Part shown: piece by piece, positions 25,084 through 34,105 of the stretch
Layout: the number at the start of each line of letters is the position of its first letter
How positions within the stretch are numbered: the first letter of the stretch is position 1
Assembly (NCBI GenBank): GCA_965229625.1
Contig: CBDDJJ010000001.1
Location: 806,001-870,000 of the forward strand
Reading direction: 5' to 3'
DNA length: 64,000 nt
Source of the DNA: JANQIO01 sp965229625
GTDB taxonomy: Bacteria > Pseudomonadota > Gammaproteobacteria > Pseudomonadales > Halieaceae
The notes under the pieces: model-generated
Seen by the model: only the letters and a program-made list of their open reading frames with translations
Databases searched by the model: none
What the model was told of the DNA's origin: nothing
Translations under genes and position numbers: made by a program

Positions 25084-26091
25084 TCAGCGAATGCGCGAAA
25101 TGCCCACCGCGTCCCGCACCCTGGCCATCAGTTCCGCCGCTTCCACCCGGGCCCGCTCGGCACCCGCCTGTAGCACAGCCTCGATATGGGCAGGGTCTTC
25201 CATGAGCGCGTTGTAGCGCTCTCGCGCCGGGGCGAGCTCTTCGTTGATGAGCGCGAACAGCTGCTTCTTGGCGTCACCCCAGCCAATCCCCTCCGCAAAC
25301 CTCGCCCGCATGTCTTCAGCCTGCTGCGGGGTAGCAAAGGCTTCCCACACCTGGAATACGGTCGAATCATCCGGATCCTTTGGCTCGCCCGGCTCCAGCA
25401 GGTTGGTCTTGATCTTGTTGATCGCCTTCTGCAGGCGCTTCTCGGTGTCGAACAGCGGGATGGTGTTGTTGTAACTCTTGCTCATCTTGCGGCCGTCCAG
25501 GCCCTGCAGCACGGCCACACTGTCGTCCACCACTGCCTCCGGCAGCACAAAAATATCGCCAAAGTGGTGATTGAAGCGCTGTGCGATATCCCGGGCCATC
25601 TCCACGTGCTGGATCTGGTCCTTGCCGACCGGAATCTCACCGGCGCGGAACATGAGGATGTCCGCCGCCATCAACACCGGGTAGCTGAACAGGCCCATGG
25701 TAATGCCGAAGTCGGGGTCCTCCCCTGCCTCTTCATTCACCTGAACCGCCGCCTTGTAGGCATGGGCACGGTTCATCAGGCCCTTGGCCGCCTGGCAGTT
25801 GAGTACCCAGGTCAGCTCCAGGATCTCGGGTATATCACTCTGGCGGTAGAAGGTGGCCTTGTCCGCGTCCAGCCCCAGGGCCAGCCAGGTGGCGGCAATT
25901 TCCTTGCTGGACTGGCGTACCTCGTCCGGATGCTTGTTCTTGATCAGCGCGTGGTAGTCCGCGAGGAAATAATAGCTCTCCACGCTGTCATCGCGGCTGG
26001 CGGCGATTGCCGGGCGAATCGCGCCCACGTAGTTGCCCAGGTGCGGCGTGCCGGTGGTGGTGATGCCGGTCAGTACCCGTCGCTTGCTCAT
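25084..26091 (-). CDS. trpS: tryptophanyl-tRNA synthetase
   Basis: Class I aminoacyl-tRNA synthetase, 335 residues. The HIGH-type signature is TGTPHLGNYVG (12-22) and the KMSKS loop is GRKMSKSYNN near 195-204. The start is the ATG at 26089-26091 (MSKRRVLTGITTTG). It is convergent with the TonB receptor, 16 bases between stops. The next gene upstream is the DUF3524 glycosyltransferase, 31 bases away on the same strand. Confidence 0.96.
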   Translation of the reverse strand: MSKRRVLTGITTTGTPHLGNYVGAIRPAIAASRDDSVESYYFLADYHALIKNKHPDEVRQSSKEIAATWLALGLDADKATFYRQSDIPEILELTWVLNCQAAKGLMNRAHAYKAAVQVNEEAGEDPDFGITMGLFSYPVLMAADILMFRAGEIPVGKDQIQHVEMARDIAQRFNHHFGDIFVLPEAVVDDSVAVLQGLDGRKMSKSYNNTIPLFDTEKRLQKAINKIKTNLLEPGEPKDPDDSTVFQVWEAFATPQQAEDMRARFAEGIGWGDAKKQLFALINEELAPARERYNALMEDPAHIEAVLQAGAERARVEAAELMARVRDAVGISRIR

Positions 26092-26122
26092 CTATGAATC
26101 CGTGCCGGTTTTCGAAGGGCGC

Positions 26123-27202
26123 CTATGATACTGGGGAAGCCGCCAGCGCTGCCAGTACCGTGCGGTAGCGCGGCAGCAGGGCCGCCGGAGTCAGCTCACT
26201 GACGTCGGCGCACGGCAGGGGTGTCCCCGCTGCCTTATCTGCTGCATAGCCGGCAATGCGTGTCGCGGCCTCCCTGCCATCGCAGTAGAGAAAGTGGTCC
26301 GGGAACCACTCCGGATAGGCCAGGCGCTTCGGTGCCAGCGGCGTACACCCCAGCGCGGCGGCTTCCAGTACCGACAAGCCCTGGAAATCGTGGTCCGCGG
26401 TAGACAATACAACATCGCTGCTCCGTAGCAGCGCGAGGTAGTCGCCGCGATCCTCGATGTAACCCCAATGGCCCAGCATACCCCGCTCTTCCAACAGTTC
26501 ATGTAAGCGGTCGAATTCGGGCGGCTGGCGGCGAAACTGCTGGCCGACGACATGCAGCAAACAGTCGATACCCACCAGCGCTTCCACCAGTTCCAGTAAC
26601 AGCGCCGGCCCTTTGTCGAACTCCCAGCGATGATTCCAGACCAATTGCAGCCTGCCCGCCTCGACAGGACTCGACCCGACTCCTGCGGTGACCGGCACCG
26701 GCAGCACTTCAGCCCTGGCCGTCAGTTGCTCCACAATCCCCGCCGGCACAGCATCGGGCAAGCGCCGCAACAGGTCTTCAACACCGGCCAGGAAAGAGTT
26801 CCGGTTCCAGCGGGAATTGAACAGCAGCCGGTCCGCGGCCAATGCGCTGTAGAGACTGACCATCTGCGCTTCCAGGGCGCCGTGCGCGCCGGCGCCTTGC
26901 GGGTAGGCAAACTGGTTTTCGTGGAAATATAGCGCCGTGGGCAGCGAGGCCAGTGGCGGTACCAGGCCGCGCAAGGTGGCGAGATCCACCATGGATGTCG
27001 CCAACAACAGGTCATATTCGGCTGCCAGGGCTTCCTGCTCGCTGAACGCCCAGCTCAGGGGATTGCCGCGCACGCGCCAGGAAAAGTGACGCGGCGGCAG
27101 GCTCAGTACCGTCCAGCGCCAGTCCGGCAGGCCCTGCTCGAGGCTAAGGCGCCAGGCCTCGTGGCTGCGGGCAGCATAGGCTGACAGCAGCAGAACGCGC
27201 AT
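26123..27202 (-). CDS. DUF3524 glycosyltransferase, putative tRNA-queuosine mannosyltransferase
   Basis: 359 residues from the ATG at 27200-27202. The N-terminal DUF3524 region (MRVLLLSAYAARSHEAW, then LPPRHFSWRVRGNPLSWA and YFHENQFAYPQ) is that of the QTMAN/GTDC1 family; the C-terminal half is a GT-B donor-binding domain with WNHRWEFDKGP and the GLSVLEAAALGCTPLAP motif. Characterised relatives add mannose to queuosine in tRNA-Asp; activity here is inferred from family and from the presence of tgt and queA. The start overlaps the apeB stop by one base (TGATG), implying coupling. Confidence 0.82.
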   Translation of the reverse strand: MRVLLLSAYAARSHEAWRLSLEQGLPDWRWTVLSLPPRHFSWRVRGNPLSWAFSEQEALAAEYDLLLATSMVDLATLRGLVPPLASLPTALYFHENQFAYPQGAGAHGALEAQMVSLYSALAADRLLFNSRWNRNSFLAGVEDLLRRLPDAVPAGIVEQLTARAEVLPVPVTAGVGSSPVEAGRLQLVWNHRWEFDKGPALLLELVEALVGIDCLLHVVGQQFRRQPPEFDRLHELLEERGMLGHWGYIEDRGDYLALLRSSDVVLSTADHDFQGLSVLEAAALGCTPLAPKRLAYPEWFPDHFLYCDGREAATRIAGYAADKAAGTPLPCADVSELTPAALLPRYRTVLAALAASPVS

Positions 27203-28506
27203 CAGGCCTGGCGGGCACTGAGCGGACGTTCCCACTCCATGAAGCGTGCCATGGCGCGACTCAGCCACCAGGCGTCGCGGGTGCCTGCCAGCTCACGCAC
27301 TGAGTGCATGGCGAACTGTGGCGCACCCACGTCGAGGGTGCGCACGCCCAGTTCACCGGCAGTAATCGGGCCAATCGTGCTGCCGCAAGCCATATCCGTG
27401 CGCACGACAAAGGACTGCACGGGAATGTCGAGCTCGTTGCAAACCTGGCGGAACAGCGCCGCGGTTTCGCTGTTGGAGGCGTAGCGCTGGTTGGCGTTGA
27501 TCTTGATGACCGGGCCGGCGTTCAGCAGCGGGCCGTGGTTCTCATCATGCTTGGCCGCAAAATTGGGGTGCACACCGTGGGCGTTGTCGGCGGAGATCAT
27601 CATCGACTTGTCGATCAGGCCGGCGTACGCTGCAGCACTGCCCGCCAGCCGTTCCAGTACCCCGCGCAGGAAAGGCCCCTGGGCGCCGGCAGCCGACTGG
27701 CTCCCCACTTCTTCATGATCGTTGCACACCAGCAGCCGCGTGGCGCCGCCGCTGCTGTCCAGCAGCGCAGACAGCCCCGAGAAACAGCTCAACAGGTTGT
27801 CGAGTCGGGCGGAAGTCAGGAACTCACCCTCAAGGCCGACCCGCGCGGGGGGCTGGGTGTCGTAACAGCACAGTTCGTAATCCAGTACCTGGCCCACTTC
27901 GAGGCCAGGGTGCTCTTCGCGCAACCTCGCTGCCAACAGCGCTCGCAGGTCCAGCTTCTCTCCCTGCCCCAGCAGGGGAACGATGTCGGTTTGGGGGTTG
28001 ACGCTGCGACTGCTGTTGGCCTCGCGGTCCAGGTGAATTGCCAGGCTGGGAATCACGGCCACCGGTACCCGGAAGTCCACCAGCGCCTTGCACAGTTCAC
28101 CGCCGGGGCTTGAGAAGCTGACGCGGCCGGCCAGCGACAGGTCGCGGTCGAACCAGGGGTTCAGCAGCGCGCCACCGTAAACTTCAACGCCCAGCTGCCG
28201 GTATCCCTTGCTGTGTTTTTCCGGGTTGGGCTTGATCATCAGGCAGGGGCTGTCGGTATGGGCGCCTACCATGCGCAGGCCCTGTTCGGGGCCCTGCTCT
28301 GTTCCCAACCGGAAAGCCACCAGCGAACTGTCATTGCGCGTCAGGTAGTAGCCCTGGCCAGGTTGCAGTGACCAGTCCTCAGTGTCTGCCAGCGGCGAGA
28401 AACCTGCGGCCGACAGGCGGCTGACCATCTCGCGAACCGCGTGAAACGGTGAAGTGGCAGCAGCCAGGAAGGCCATCAGTTCATCGTTGAAAGTATCGAT
28501 ATCCAT
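27202..28506 (-). CDS. apeB: M18-family aspartyl-type aminopeptidase
   Basis: Zinc metallopeptidase of 434 residues that removes N-terminal residues, with acidic ones preferred in well-studied relatives. Motifs: VGAHTDSPCLMIKPNP (metal-ligand His/Asp), NDHEEVGSQS (catalytic and bridging Glu), MISADNAHGVHPNF and the C-terminal DVGAPQFAMHSVRE (metal-ligand His). Starts at the ATG 28504-28506, nine bases after the upstream dehydrogenase. Tetrahedral, cytoplasmic M18 enzymes of this type are common in gammaproteobacteria. Confidence 0.92.
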   Translation of the reverse strand: MDIDTFNDELMAFLAAATSPFHAVREMVSRLSAAGFSPLADTEDWSLQPGQGYYLTRNDSSLVAFRLGTEQGPEQGLRMVGAHTDSPCLMIKPNPEKHSKGYRQLGVEVYGGALLNPWFDRDLSLAGRVSFSSPGGELCKALVDFRVPVAVIPSLAIHLDREANSSRSVNPQTDIVPLLGQGEKLDLRALLAARLREEHPGLEVGQVLDYELCCYDTQPPARVGLEGEFLTSARLDNLLSCFSGLSALLDSSGGATRLLVCNDHEEVGSQSAAGAQGPFLRGVLERLAGSAAAYAGLIDKSMMISADNAHGVHPNFAAKHDENHGPLLNAGPVIKINANQRYASNSETAALFRQVCNELDIPVQSFVVRTDMACGSTIGPITAGELGVRTLDVGAPQFAMHSVRELAGTRDAWWLSRAMARFMEWERPLSARQA

Positions 28507-28515
28507 AGCGTCCGT

Positions 28516-29379
28516 TTACCCGTTCTTGAGCCGGGCCAGCAGGCTGGAAGTATCCCAGCGTCCACCACCCATGGCCTGTACCTCGGCGTAGAAACTGTCC
28601 ACTAGCCGAGTCAACTCCAGCGGCATACCGAGCCGCTCACCTTCCGCCATAACCAGGGCAAGGTCCTTGCGCATCCAGTCTACGGCGAAGCCGTGTTCAT
28701 ACTCTCCCGCCAACATGGTCTGGTAGCGGTTTTCCATCTGCCAACTCTGGGCGGCACCCTGGGCGATGACTTCAACCACGGCCGCGGCGTCCAGTCCGGC
28801 GCGGCCCGCGAAGTCCAGGCCTTCGGCAAGGCCCTGTACCACACCGGCAATACAGACCTGATTGACCATCTTGGCCAATTGCCCACTACCGGCAGGCCCC
28901 AGCAGTTTCACACAGCGCGCATAGTGCTGCAGTGCCGGCAGCGCCTGCTCGAACACCTCGGCCTGCCCGCCCACCATAATGGTGAGCTGGCCGTTCTCCG
29001 CCCCCGCCTGGCCGCCGGACACCGGAGCATCCAAAAAGCCCACGCCGCGGTCGGCCGCCGCTGTTTCCAGTTCACGGGCGAGTTCCGCCGAGGCCGTGGT
29101 GTGGTCTACCAACACGGCGCCGGGGTGCATGGCGCCCAGCGCACCCTGTTCGCCCAACAGCACCTGGCGTACATCGTCATCGTTGCCAACACAGCACATG
29201 ACGATGTCTGCTCCGGTGGCCGCCGCCGCTGGCGTGGCGGCAAGCTGGCCGCCGTTGGCGTCAACCCACGCTTCGGCGCGCGCAGCCGTACGGTTGTAGA
29301 CCGTCAGCTCGTAACCGGCGGCCAGGTGTCGCGCCATGGGTGAGCCCATGACACCTAGGCCAATAAATGCAGCTTTCAC
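28516..29379 (-). CDS. beta-hydroxyacid dehydrogenase family oxidoreductase
   Basis: 287 residues. The N-terminal Rossmann motif GLGVMGSPMARHLA (8-21), DAPVSGGQAGAENG with the substrate-binding GG, and the catalytic lysine in GQLAKMVNQ place it with 3-hydroxyisobutyrate and tartronate semialdehyde reductases. The exact substrate cannot be read from the sequence; 2-hydroxy-3-oxopropionate or a short hydroxyacid is likely. The start is a GTG at 29377-29379 with GAGGGA upstream. It is followed by apeB after nine bases. Confidence 0.88.
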   Translation of the reverse strand: MKAAFIGLGVMGSPMARHLAAGYELTVYNRTAARAEAWVDANGGQLAATPAAAATGADIVMCCVGNDDDVRQVLLGEQGALGAMHPGAVLVDHTTASAELARELETAAADRGVGFLDAPVSGGQAGAENGQLTIMVGGQAEVFEQALPALQHYARCVKLLGPAGSGQLAKMVNQVCIAGVVQGLAEGLDFAGRAGLDAAAVVEVIAQGAAQSWQMENRYQTMLAGEYEHGFAVDWMRKDLALVMAEGERLGMPLELTRLVDSFYAEVQAMGGGRWDTSSLLARLKNG

Positions 29380-29424
29380 AGAATGTCCCTCGCAGTCGAA
29401 GCAGCTCTTTTCATCACTACCGTT

Positions 29425-30216
29425 TCAGAACCAGATCCACAGCAGCACCGCGCCGAGCAGGCAACGGTAGATGGCAAAGGGCAGGAAGCCAAGCCGCTGC
29501 ACCCACTCCAGGAACAGCGCAATGGTCGCGTATGCAGTGAGTGCCGCCACAACTGTGGCCAGCGCCGTCGGCGCCCAGCTGATGGCCTGCCCGGTGTCGC
29601 TGAATTCCGAGGCTGCCAGCGCAGACGCCGCCAGTATCACCGGAATCGACAACAGGAACGAGAACCTCGCCGCCTGCTCGCGCCCCAGCCCGCAGAACAG
29701 TCCCGCGGTCATGGTGATACCCGAACGGGAGGTGCCGGGTACCAGGGCAAGCACCTGCGCCAGGCCTATCCAGGCCGCAGCCGCCATGTCCAGCTGCCTG
29801 CTGCCACCGCCGCGCCGATCTGCCAGCGCCAGCAGCAGGCCAAAACCGATAGTCGCCGCAGCAATGACCGGAACGCTCCGGAATTGGCCCTCAACCAGGT
29901 CCTTTAGCAGGATACCGGCGACCGCCACCGGCAGCGTCGCGACGCCCAACTGAAGTACCAGCTGGGCATCAGCATTCATCTGGCGCTGGGCCAGGGCACG
30001 CAGGCTGCCGATAAGCAATTGGTACAGCGCCTCGCGAAAATACAGGAGCACGGCCAGCAGGCTGCCCAGGTGCACGGCGATATCGAAGGCAACCCCCTGG
30101 TCGGTCCAACCCAGCAGCTGGGCGGGCAGGATCAGGTGGGCGGAACTGGAGATCGGCAGAAACTCGGTCAGCCCCTGGATGAAGGCCAGTAACAGGGCCT
30201 GCAGCCATTCACTCAC
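29425..30216 (-). CDS. uppP: undecaprenyl-diphosphate phosphatase
   Basis: Membrane enzyme (BacA family) recycling C55-PP to C55-P for peptidoglycan and other polymers; loss raises bacitracin sensitivity. Length 263 is normal with about eight membrane segments. Catalytic motifs are GLTEFLPISSSAHLIL near 15-30 and VPGTSRSGITMTAGLF near 170. The GTG at 30214-30216 overlaps the tsaB stop (GTGA), so the two are translationally coupled. Confidence 0.95.
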   Translation of the reverse strand: MSEWLQALLLAFIQGLTEFLPISSSAHLILPAQLLGWTDQGVAFDIAVHLGSLLAVLLYFREALYQLLIGSLRALAQRQMNADAQLVLQLGVATLPVAVAGILLKDLVEGQFRSVPVIAAATIGFGLLLALADRRGGGSRQLDMAAAAWIGLAQVLALVPGTSRSGITMTAGLFCGLGREQAARFSFLLSIPVILAASALAASEFSDTGQAISWAPTALATVVAALTAYATIALFLEWVQRLGFLPFAIYRCLLGAVLLWIWF

Positions 30217-30926
30217 TTCCGGGGACCTTGCTCGGACAGCTTCTTCCAGTGTATTTCGTTTCGCAGGTAGACGGGCTGCACCGCATCAGCAGACACAAGC
30301 TCACCCTCCGCCAGCGCCTCAGCCGCCAGCGGCAGCAAATCAACACTGTCGGGCCACTGGTCCGGCACGCTGCGCAGGAGACTGCCGCTCAGGGCCCGGG
30401 GTAGATCATCCAGGTAGGCCAGGCCACTGCCCAGCGCTACCGCACCCTGTACCTCAGCCAGCATGCCCTCCGGCAAGTCCGCCGGCGCGCTTACCTGGTC
30501 AGGTTGGCAGGCCACCGCCAGACCGTCCTCGAACCGGTAGAGCCCCCAGTAAACCTCATTGATGCGCGCATCCAGCAGCACCAGCACCTGTTCATCAGCC
30601 GTTACCGCGCCACGCCGCAGGGCACCCTGTGCCAGGCAGGCGAGTGTCGAGATTCCCGCCACCGGCAACTGCAGGGTGTAGGCGAGTCCCTGCACCGCAC
30701 TGGCGGCGATTCGCAGGCCGGTGAAAGAGCCTGGCCCCTGGCTGTAGGCGAGCAGCTCGATTCCCGCTGCCGCAGCGCCGTCGGGCAGCAACTCCGCCAA
30801 CATGCTGAACAGCAGGTGGTTGTGTTTCCTTGGCAGCAACCGGTAGCGAGACTTCACCTCCGATCCGCGCTGGAGGGCTGCCGAGCAGGCATCCGTGGAG
30901 GTATCGAGGGCGAGAATGGTGGTCAT
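30213..30926 (-). CDS. tsaB: tRNA threonylcarbamoyladenosine protein TsaB
   Basis: Non-catalytic ASKHA-fold partner of TsaD in t6A37 synthesis. From the ATG at 30924-30926 (MTTILALDTSTDACSAAL) it is 237 residues, with YSQGPGSFTGLRIAASAVQGLAY, the nucleotide-fold signature of the family. It lies divergent from mobA with 68 bases between starts, and upstream of uppP. The 18-codon longer frame is not supported. Confidence 0.94.
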   Translation of the reverse strand: MTTILALDTSTDACSAALQRGSEVKSRYRLLPRKHNHLLFSMLAELLPDGAAAAGIELLAYSQGPGSFTGLRIAASAVQGLAYTLQLPVAGISTLACLAQGALRRGAVTADEQVLVLLDARINEVYWGLYRFEDGLAVACQPDQVSAPADLPEGMLAEVQGAVALGSGLAYLDDLPRALSGSLLRSVPDQWPDSVDLLPLAAEALAEGELVSADAVQPVYLRNEIHWKKLSEQGPRK

Positions 30927-30994
30927 CAAAGCCGGGCCTTGGGGCAAAGCGCGCATTGTATGAACCCCTGTACCCTGCATGCAATAATGCCGTC

Positions 30995-31540
30995 ATGCAC
31001 TGCTCAGCGATCATTCTCAGCGGCGGACGCGGCAGCCGGGCCGGCGGCCAGGACAAGGGTCTGTTGCACCACCGCGGTACACCGCTGGTAGAACAGGTCC
31101 TGGAACGCCTGGCGCCACAGGTCGACGAAGTCCTTATTAGCGCCAATCGAAACCTCGAGCGTTACTCGGCGCTGGGTCATGCCGTCATCAGTGATGAACT
31201 CGAAAACTTCCAGGGCCCGCTGGCGGGCATTCTCGCCTGCCTGCCCCATTGCCGGCACGAGGTGACACTCGTGTTGCCCTGCGACGTTCCCGACGTACCC
31301 ACGGACCTCGCACGCAGGATGCTTCCGGCGCTGGATACACACGATGCCTGTTACGCCTGGGACGGCGAGCGCGATCAGTACCTGGTTGCAGCGCTGCGTT
31401 GCAGCGTGGCGGATTCACTGCGAGCCTATCTTGCCGGCGGGCAGCGCTCAGTCCATCGCTGGTACGCCGAGCTGCGTTGCAGGGCGGTGGACTATTCTGA
31501 TTGCACGCAGGCTTTTGCCAATATCAACCGCCCGGAATAA
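30995..31540 (+). CDS. mobA: molybdenum cofactor guanylyltransferase
   Basis: Adds GMP to molybdopterin to form the MGD cofactor of DMSO-reductase-family enzymes. From the ATG at 30995 it is 181 residues with the NTP-binding motif IILSGGRGSRAGGQDKGLL, LVLPCDVPDVP (metal-binding Asp) and a short C-terminus (AFANINRPE). The E. coli enzyme is about 194 residues, so this is compact but whole. It implies a molybdoenzyme elsewhere in the genome; none is in the window. Confidence 0.9.
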   Translation: MHCSAIILSGGRGSRAGGQDKGLLHHRGTPLVEQVLERLAPQVDEVLISANRNLERYSALGHAVISDELENFQGPLAGILACLPHCRHEVTLVLPCDVPDVPTDLARRMLPALDTHDACYAWDGERDQYLVAALRCSVADSLRAYLAGGQRSVHRWYAELRCRAVDYSDCTQAFANINRPE

Positions 31541-31562
31541 AAAACCCGCCGGGAGGCGGGTT
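31538..31562 (-). terminator. terminator between mobA and the histone-like gene
   Basis: Stem AACCCGCC (31543-31550) with GGCGGGTT (31555-31562) and a four-base loop, followed on the minus strand by a run of T. It lies 28 bases past the histone-like gene stop and overlaps the end of mobA; the plus-strand side lacks a long T run, so it serves mainly the minus strand. Confidence 0.8.
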
Positions 31563-31590
31563 CTGCTCAAGGCTGGCGACGGCGGGTAGC

Positions 31591-32409
31591 CTACGCGGCC
31601 TTTTTCTTCGGTGCGGCCTTCTTTTTGGCTGCTGCTTTCTTCTTCGGTGCTGCTTTCTTCTTGGCTGCAGCTTTCTTTTTTGGTGCGGCTTTTTTGGCTG
31701 CCTTCTTTGGCGCTGCCTTCTTCGGGGCCGCTTTCTTCGCCGGCGATTTCTTCACAGCCGCTTTTTTCGGCTTGGCCTTTTTCTTCGCTGCCTTCTTGGC
31801 CGCTGCCTTTTTCTTGGCTTCCGCCTGTTTCAAGGCTTTGCTGAGCTGCGCCTCCAGCCGCTTCTCCAGGGCGCGTACCTTTTTGGCATCCGCGCTTGCC
31901 CGGGTCTTGGCCCACTTGGCTGCGTAGGCGGCCAGCGCCTTGGCCTTGTCGATCTCCGCTTTGGCAGACAGCGCGGCTTTCTGCGCTGCGACGCGGTCAC
32001 GCGCCATCTCCTGTGCCGCCTTGTGCTTGGCCGTGTCCATGGCATCGCGGAGCTTGCCACGTGCCGCGTTGGCGCGATCGCGGAGGCTGGCGACTTTCTT
32101 GTTGGCACGCTGCACCGCTGTGCTGGCAGCCTTGGCGGCGCGCTTGTCTGCGGCTTTGGCAGATTTGACCGCCTTGTCTCGGGCAGCCGCTGCCTTCTTG
32201 CGCGCGGCGTCCACCGCCTTACGCTCCTTTGCCAGCGCTTTTTCAACGCTGCTTAGCGCATCATGTGCACGCTTTACGATGGGCGATTGTGCAGGCTTCC
32301 TGGCCTTTGCTGCTGCCTTCTTCCTGGCTGGAGCTTTCCTGGCTTTTGGTTTGGCCTGTGACTTTGCTTTGGCTTTCGTTTTGGCTTTCGCTTTCGGACG
32401 AGTGGCCAT
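31591..32409 (-). CDS. histone-H1-like Lys/Ala-rich protein
   Basis: 272 residues from the ATG at 32407-32409 (MATRPKAKAKTKAKAK). Three parts: a basic N-terminal KAK/RK segment (1-40), a central charged alpha-helical and probably coiled region (about 45-195), and a C-terminal tail of AAPKKKAAAKKK repeats (about 200-272). The tail resembles eukaryotic H1 and AlgP (AlgR3) of Pseudomonas, so non-specific DNA binding and nucleoid compaction are likely, unproven here. GGGGAT precedes the start. Followed by a clear terminator, so it is monocistronic. The 147-base gap to adk holds nothing else evident. Confidence 0.85.
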   Translation of the reverse strand: MATRPKAKAKTKAKAKSQAKPKARKAPARKKAAAKARKPAQSPIVKRAHDALSSVEKALAKERKAVDAARKKAAAARDKAVKSAKAADKRAAKAASTAVQRANKKVASLRDRANAARGKLRDAMDTAKHKAAQEMARDRVAAQKAALSAKAEIDKAKALAAYAAKWAKTRASADAKKVRALEKRLEAQLSKALKQAEAKKKAAAKKAAKKKAKPKKAAVKKSPAKKAAPKKAAPKKAAKKAAPKKKAAAKKKAAPKKKAAAKKKAAPKKKAA

Positions 32410-32556
32410 ATCGCATATCCCCGTGGTTATTATTGGTTGGCACGTCGGCAAAATAGCATAGAGGTTTCGCCGCGTTCAAGGCGGGAGGCTCGCCCTGGAC
32501 AGATAATGAAACGCCGGGAAAAAGTTGAGGCCAGGTACTGCCTGGGTGAAGTGGTT

Positions 32557-33201
32557 TCAACTCAGGGCGGCAAGCACCTTGGAAGTAATCTCCTCGACAC
32601 TGCCTACGCCTTCGACACGATGGTAGGCCGGCGCCGACTGACCCTCGAGCGCCTGGTAAAAGTCGATCAGCGGTGCTGTCTGGTCATGGTAGACCTGGAG
32701 CCGCTTGCGAACCGTCTCTTCCTTGTCGTCTTCGCGCTGTACCAGCGCATCCCCTGTCTCGTCGTCCAGACCTTCCCGCTGCGGCGGGTTGTGGGTGACG
32801 TGGTAGATGCGGCCTGAGGCCTCGTGTACGCGGCGCCCACTGAGGCGCTGCACGATGTCCTCATCCTCGACGGCGATTTCCAGCACGTGGTCGATCGGGA
32901 CACCGGCGTCAACCACCGCCTGCGCCTGGGGGATGGTGCGCGGAAAGCCGTCGAACAGGAAACCGTTCGCGCAATCGGCTTCGGCGATACGCTCCTTGAC
33001 CAGGGCGATGATCAGGTCGTCAGACACCAGGGCGCCAGAGGCCATCACTTCCTTGGCTTCAAGGCCGAGCGGAGTGCCCGCCTTGACCGCCGCTCGCAGC
33101 ATGTCCCCGGTTGAAATCTGCGGAATCGAAAAGTGTTTGCAAATGAACTGGGCCTGGGTGCCCTTACCTGCGCCGGGGGCGCCCAACAGAATCAGTCGCA
33201 T
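32557..33201 (-). CDS. adk: adenylate kinase
   Basis: Interconverts ATP + AMP and 2 ADP. From the ATG at 33199-33201 (MRLILLGAPGAGKGTQAQ) it is 214 residues, the long form with LID domain. P-loop GAPGAGKG at 7-14, AMP-binding DGFPRT near 84-89, and LID motif GRRVHEASGRIYH. No Cys zinc site in the LID, as in other gammaproteobacteria. The 47-codon upstream extension is not part of the protein. Confidence 0.97.
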   Translation of the reverse strand: MRLILLGAPGAGKGTQAQFICKHFSIPQISTGDMLRAAVKAGTPLGLEAKEVMASGALVSDDLIIALVKERIAEADCANGFLFDGFPRTIPQAQAVVDAGVPIDHVLEIAVEDEDIVQRLSGRRVHEASGRIYHVTHNPPQREGLDDETGDALVQREDDKEETVRKRLQVYHDQTAPLIDFYQALEGQSAPAYHRVEGVGSVEEITSKVLAALS

Positions 33202-33268
33202 CAGAATTGAACCCTGGGGAATGCGGTGGAGTAAAGGTCCGAAACCATACAGGGGCGCGTGGAGCAGT

Positions 33269-34105
33269 TCAAGCGCCGCCTTTGACCTCGTTCCAGAGCT
33301 GGTCGAGCGCTTCCAGCGAGCTGTCTTCCATGGTGTCACCACGCGCGCTCACGCGCTCCTCCACGGCGTTGAAACGGCTTTCAAACTTGGCGGTGGCGCG
33401 CCGCAGCGCCGCCTCGGCATCAACGCCACTATGGCGCGCAAGATTGACGCAGCTGAACAACAGGTCGCCGATTTCCTCCTCGACGGCGTCATCGTGAACC
33501 CGGCTCCCTGCCGCGGCCTGGGCCTCCGCCACTTCAGCCAGTTCCTCGGTGATCTTGGCTGCGGCACCAGCGCCATCAGGCCAGTCGAAGCCGACACCGG
33601 CGGCACGCTTTTGCACCTTCTGGGCCCGGCTGAGCGCAGGCAGCGCCAGTGGAATATCATCCAGCGTCGAGTGCTGCTGACGGGCGGCACGCTCTTCCCG
33701 CTTGATCGCTTCCCAGCTCTGCTTGACCTCAGCCACGCTGGCGGCGCCGTCGACCACGCCCTCAATTTCTCCACCGGCAAAGACGTGCGGATGGCGGCGC
33801 ACCAGTTTATCGACCAGGGTGTCGATGATTTGCGGGAAATCAAATAGCGAACGCTCGGCACCCATCTGCGCATAGAACACCACCTGGAACATCAGGTCGC
33901 CAAGCTCCTCCGCGACGTGATCAAAGTCACCGTGCTCGATGGCCTCGACCAGCTCGTAGGCCTCTTCGAGGGTGGAGGGCACGATGGTGGAAAAATCCTG
34001 CTGCAGATCCCAGGGGCAACCGCGCTCCGGGTCGCGCAGCCGCTGCATGACCCGCAGCAGGTCGTCGAGGCTGTAGCGCTTTTCAGCCGGCCTGTTCAAC
34101 GCCAT
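33269..34105 (-). CDS. mazG: nucleoside triphosphate pyrophosphohydrolase MazG
   Basis: All-alpha NTP pyrophosphohydrolase cleaning abnormal nucleotides and linked to ppGpp balance. 278 residues with two MazG domains: N-terminal CPWDLQQDFSTIVPSTLEEAYELVEAI and EELGDLMFQVVFYAQ with acidic metal ligands, and the C-terminal active copy (EITEELAEVAEA, EEEIGDLLFSCVNLARH). Its start overlaps the relA coding end by 23 bases, so it is translated from the relA message, the usual pairing. Confidence 0.94.
   Translation of the reverse strand: MALNRPAEKRYSLDDLLRVMQRLRDPERGCPWDLQQDFSTIVPSTLEEAYELVEAIEHGDFDHVAEELGDLMFQVVFYAQMGAERSLFDFPQIIDTLVDKLVRRHPHVFAGGEIEGVVDGAASVAEVKQSWEAIKREERAARQQHSTLDDIPLALPALSRAQKVQKRAAGVGFDWPDGAGAAAKITEELAEVAEAQAAAGSRVHDDAVEEEIGDLLFSCVNLARHSGVDAEAALRRATAKFESRFNAVEERVSARGDTMEDSSLEALDQLWNEVKGGA

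Noticed and set aside
30830..30994. N-terminal extension of mobA
   Set aside because: It runs antisense through tsaB and precedes the conserved NTP-binding start of MobA.
31625..31927. Ala/Phe-rich plus-strand frame opposite the histone-like gene
   Set aside because: Complement of Lys/Ala codons gives Phe/Ala/Leu-rich peptides that mimic membrane proteins; not real.
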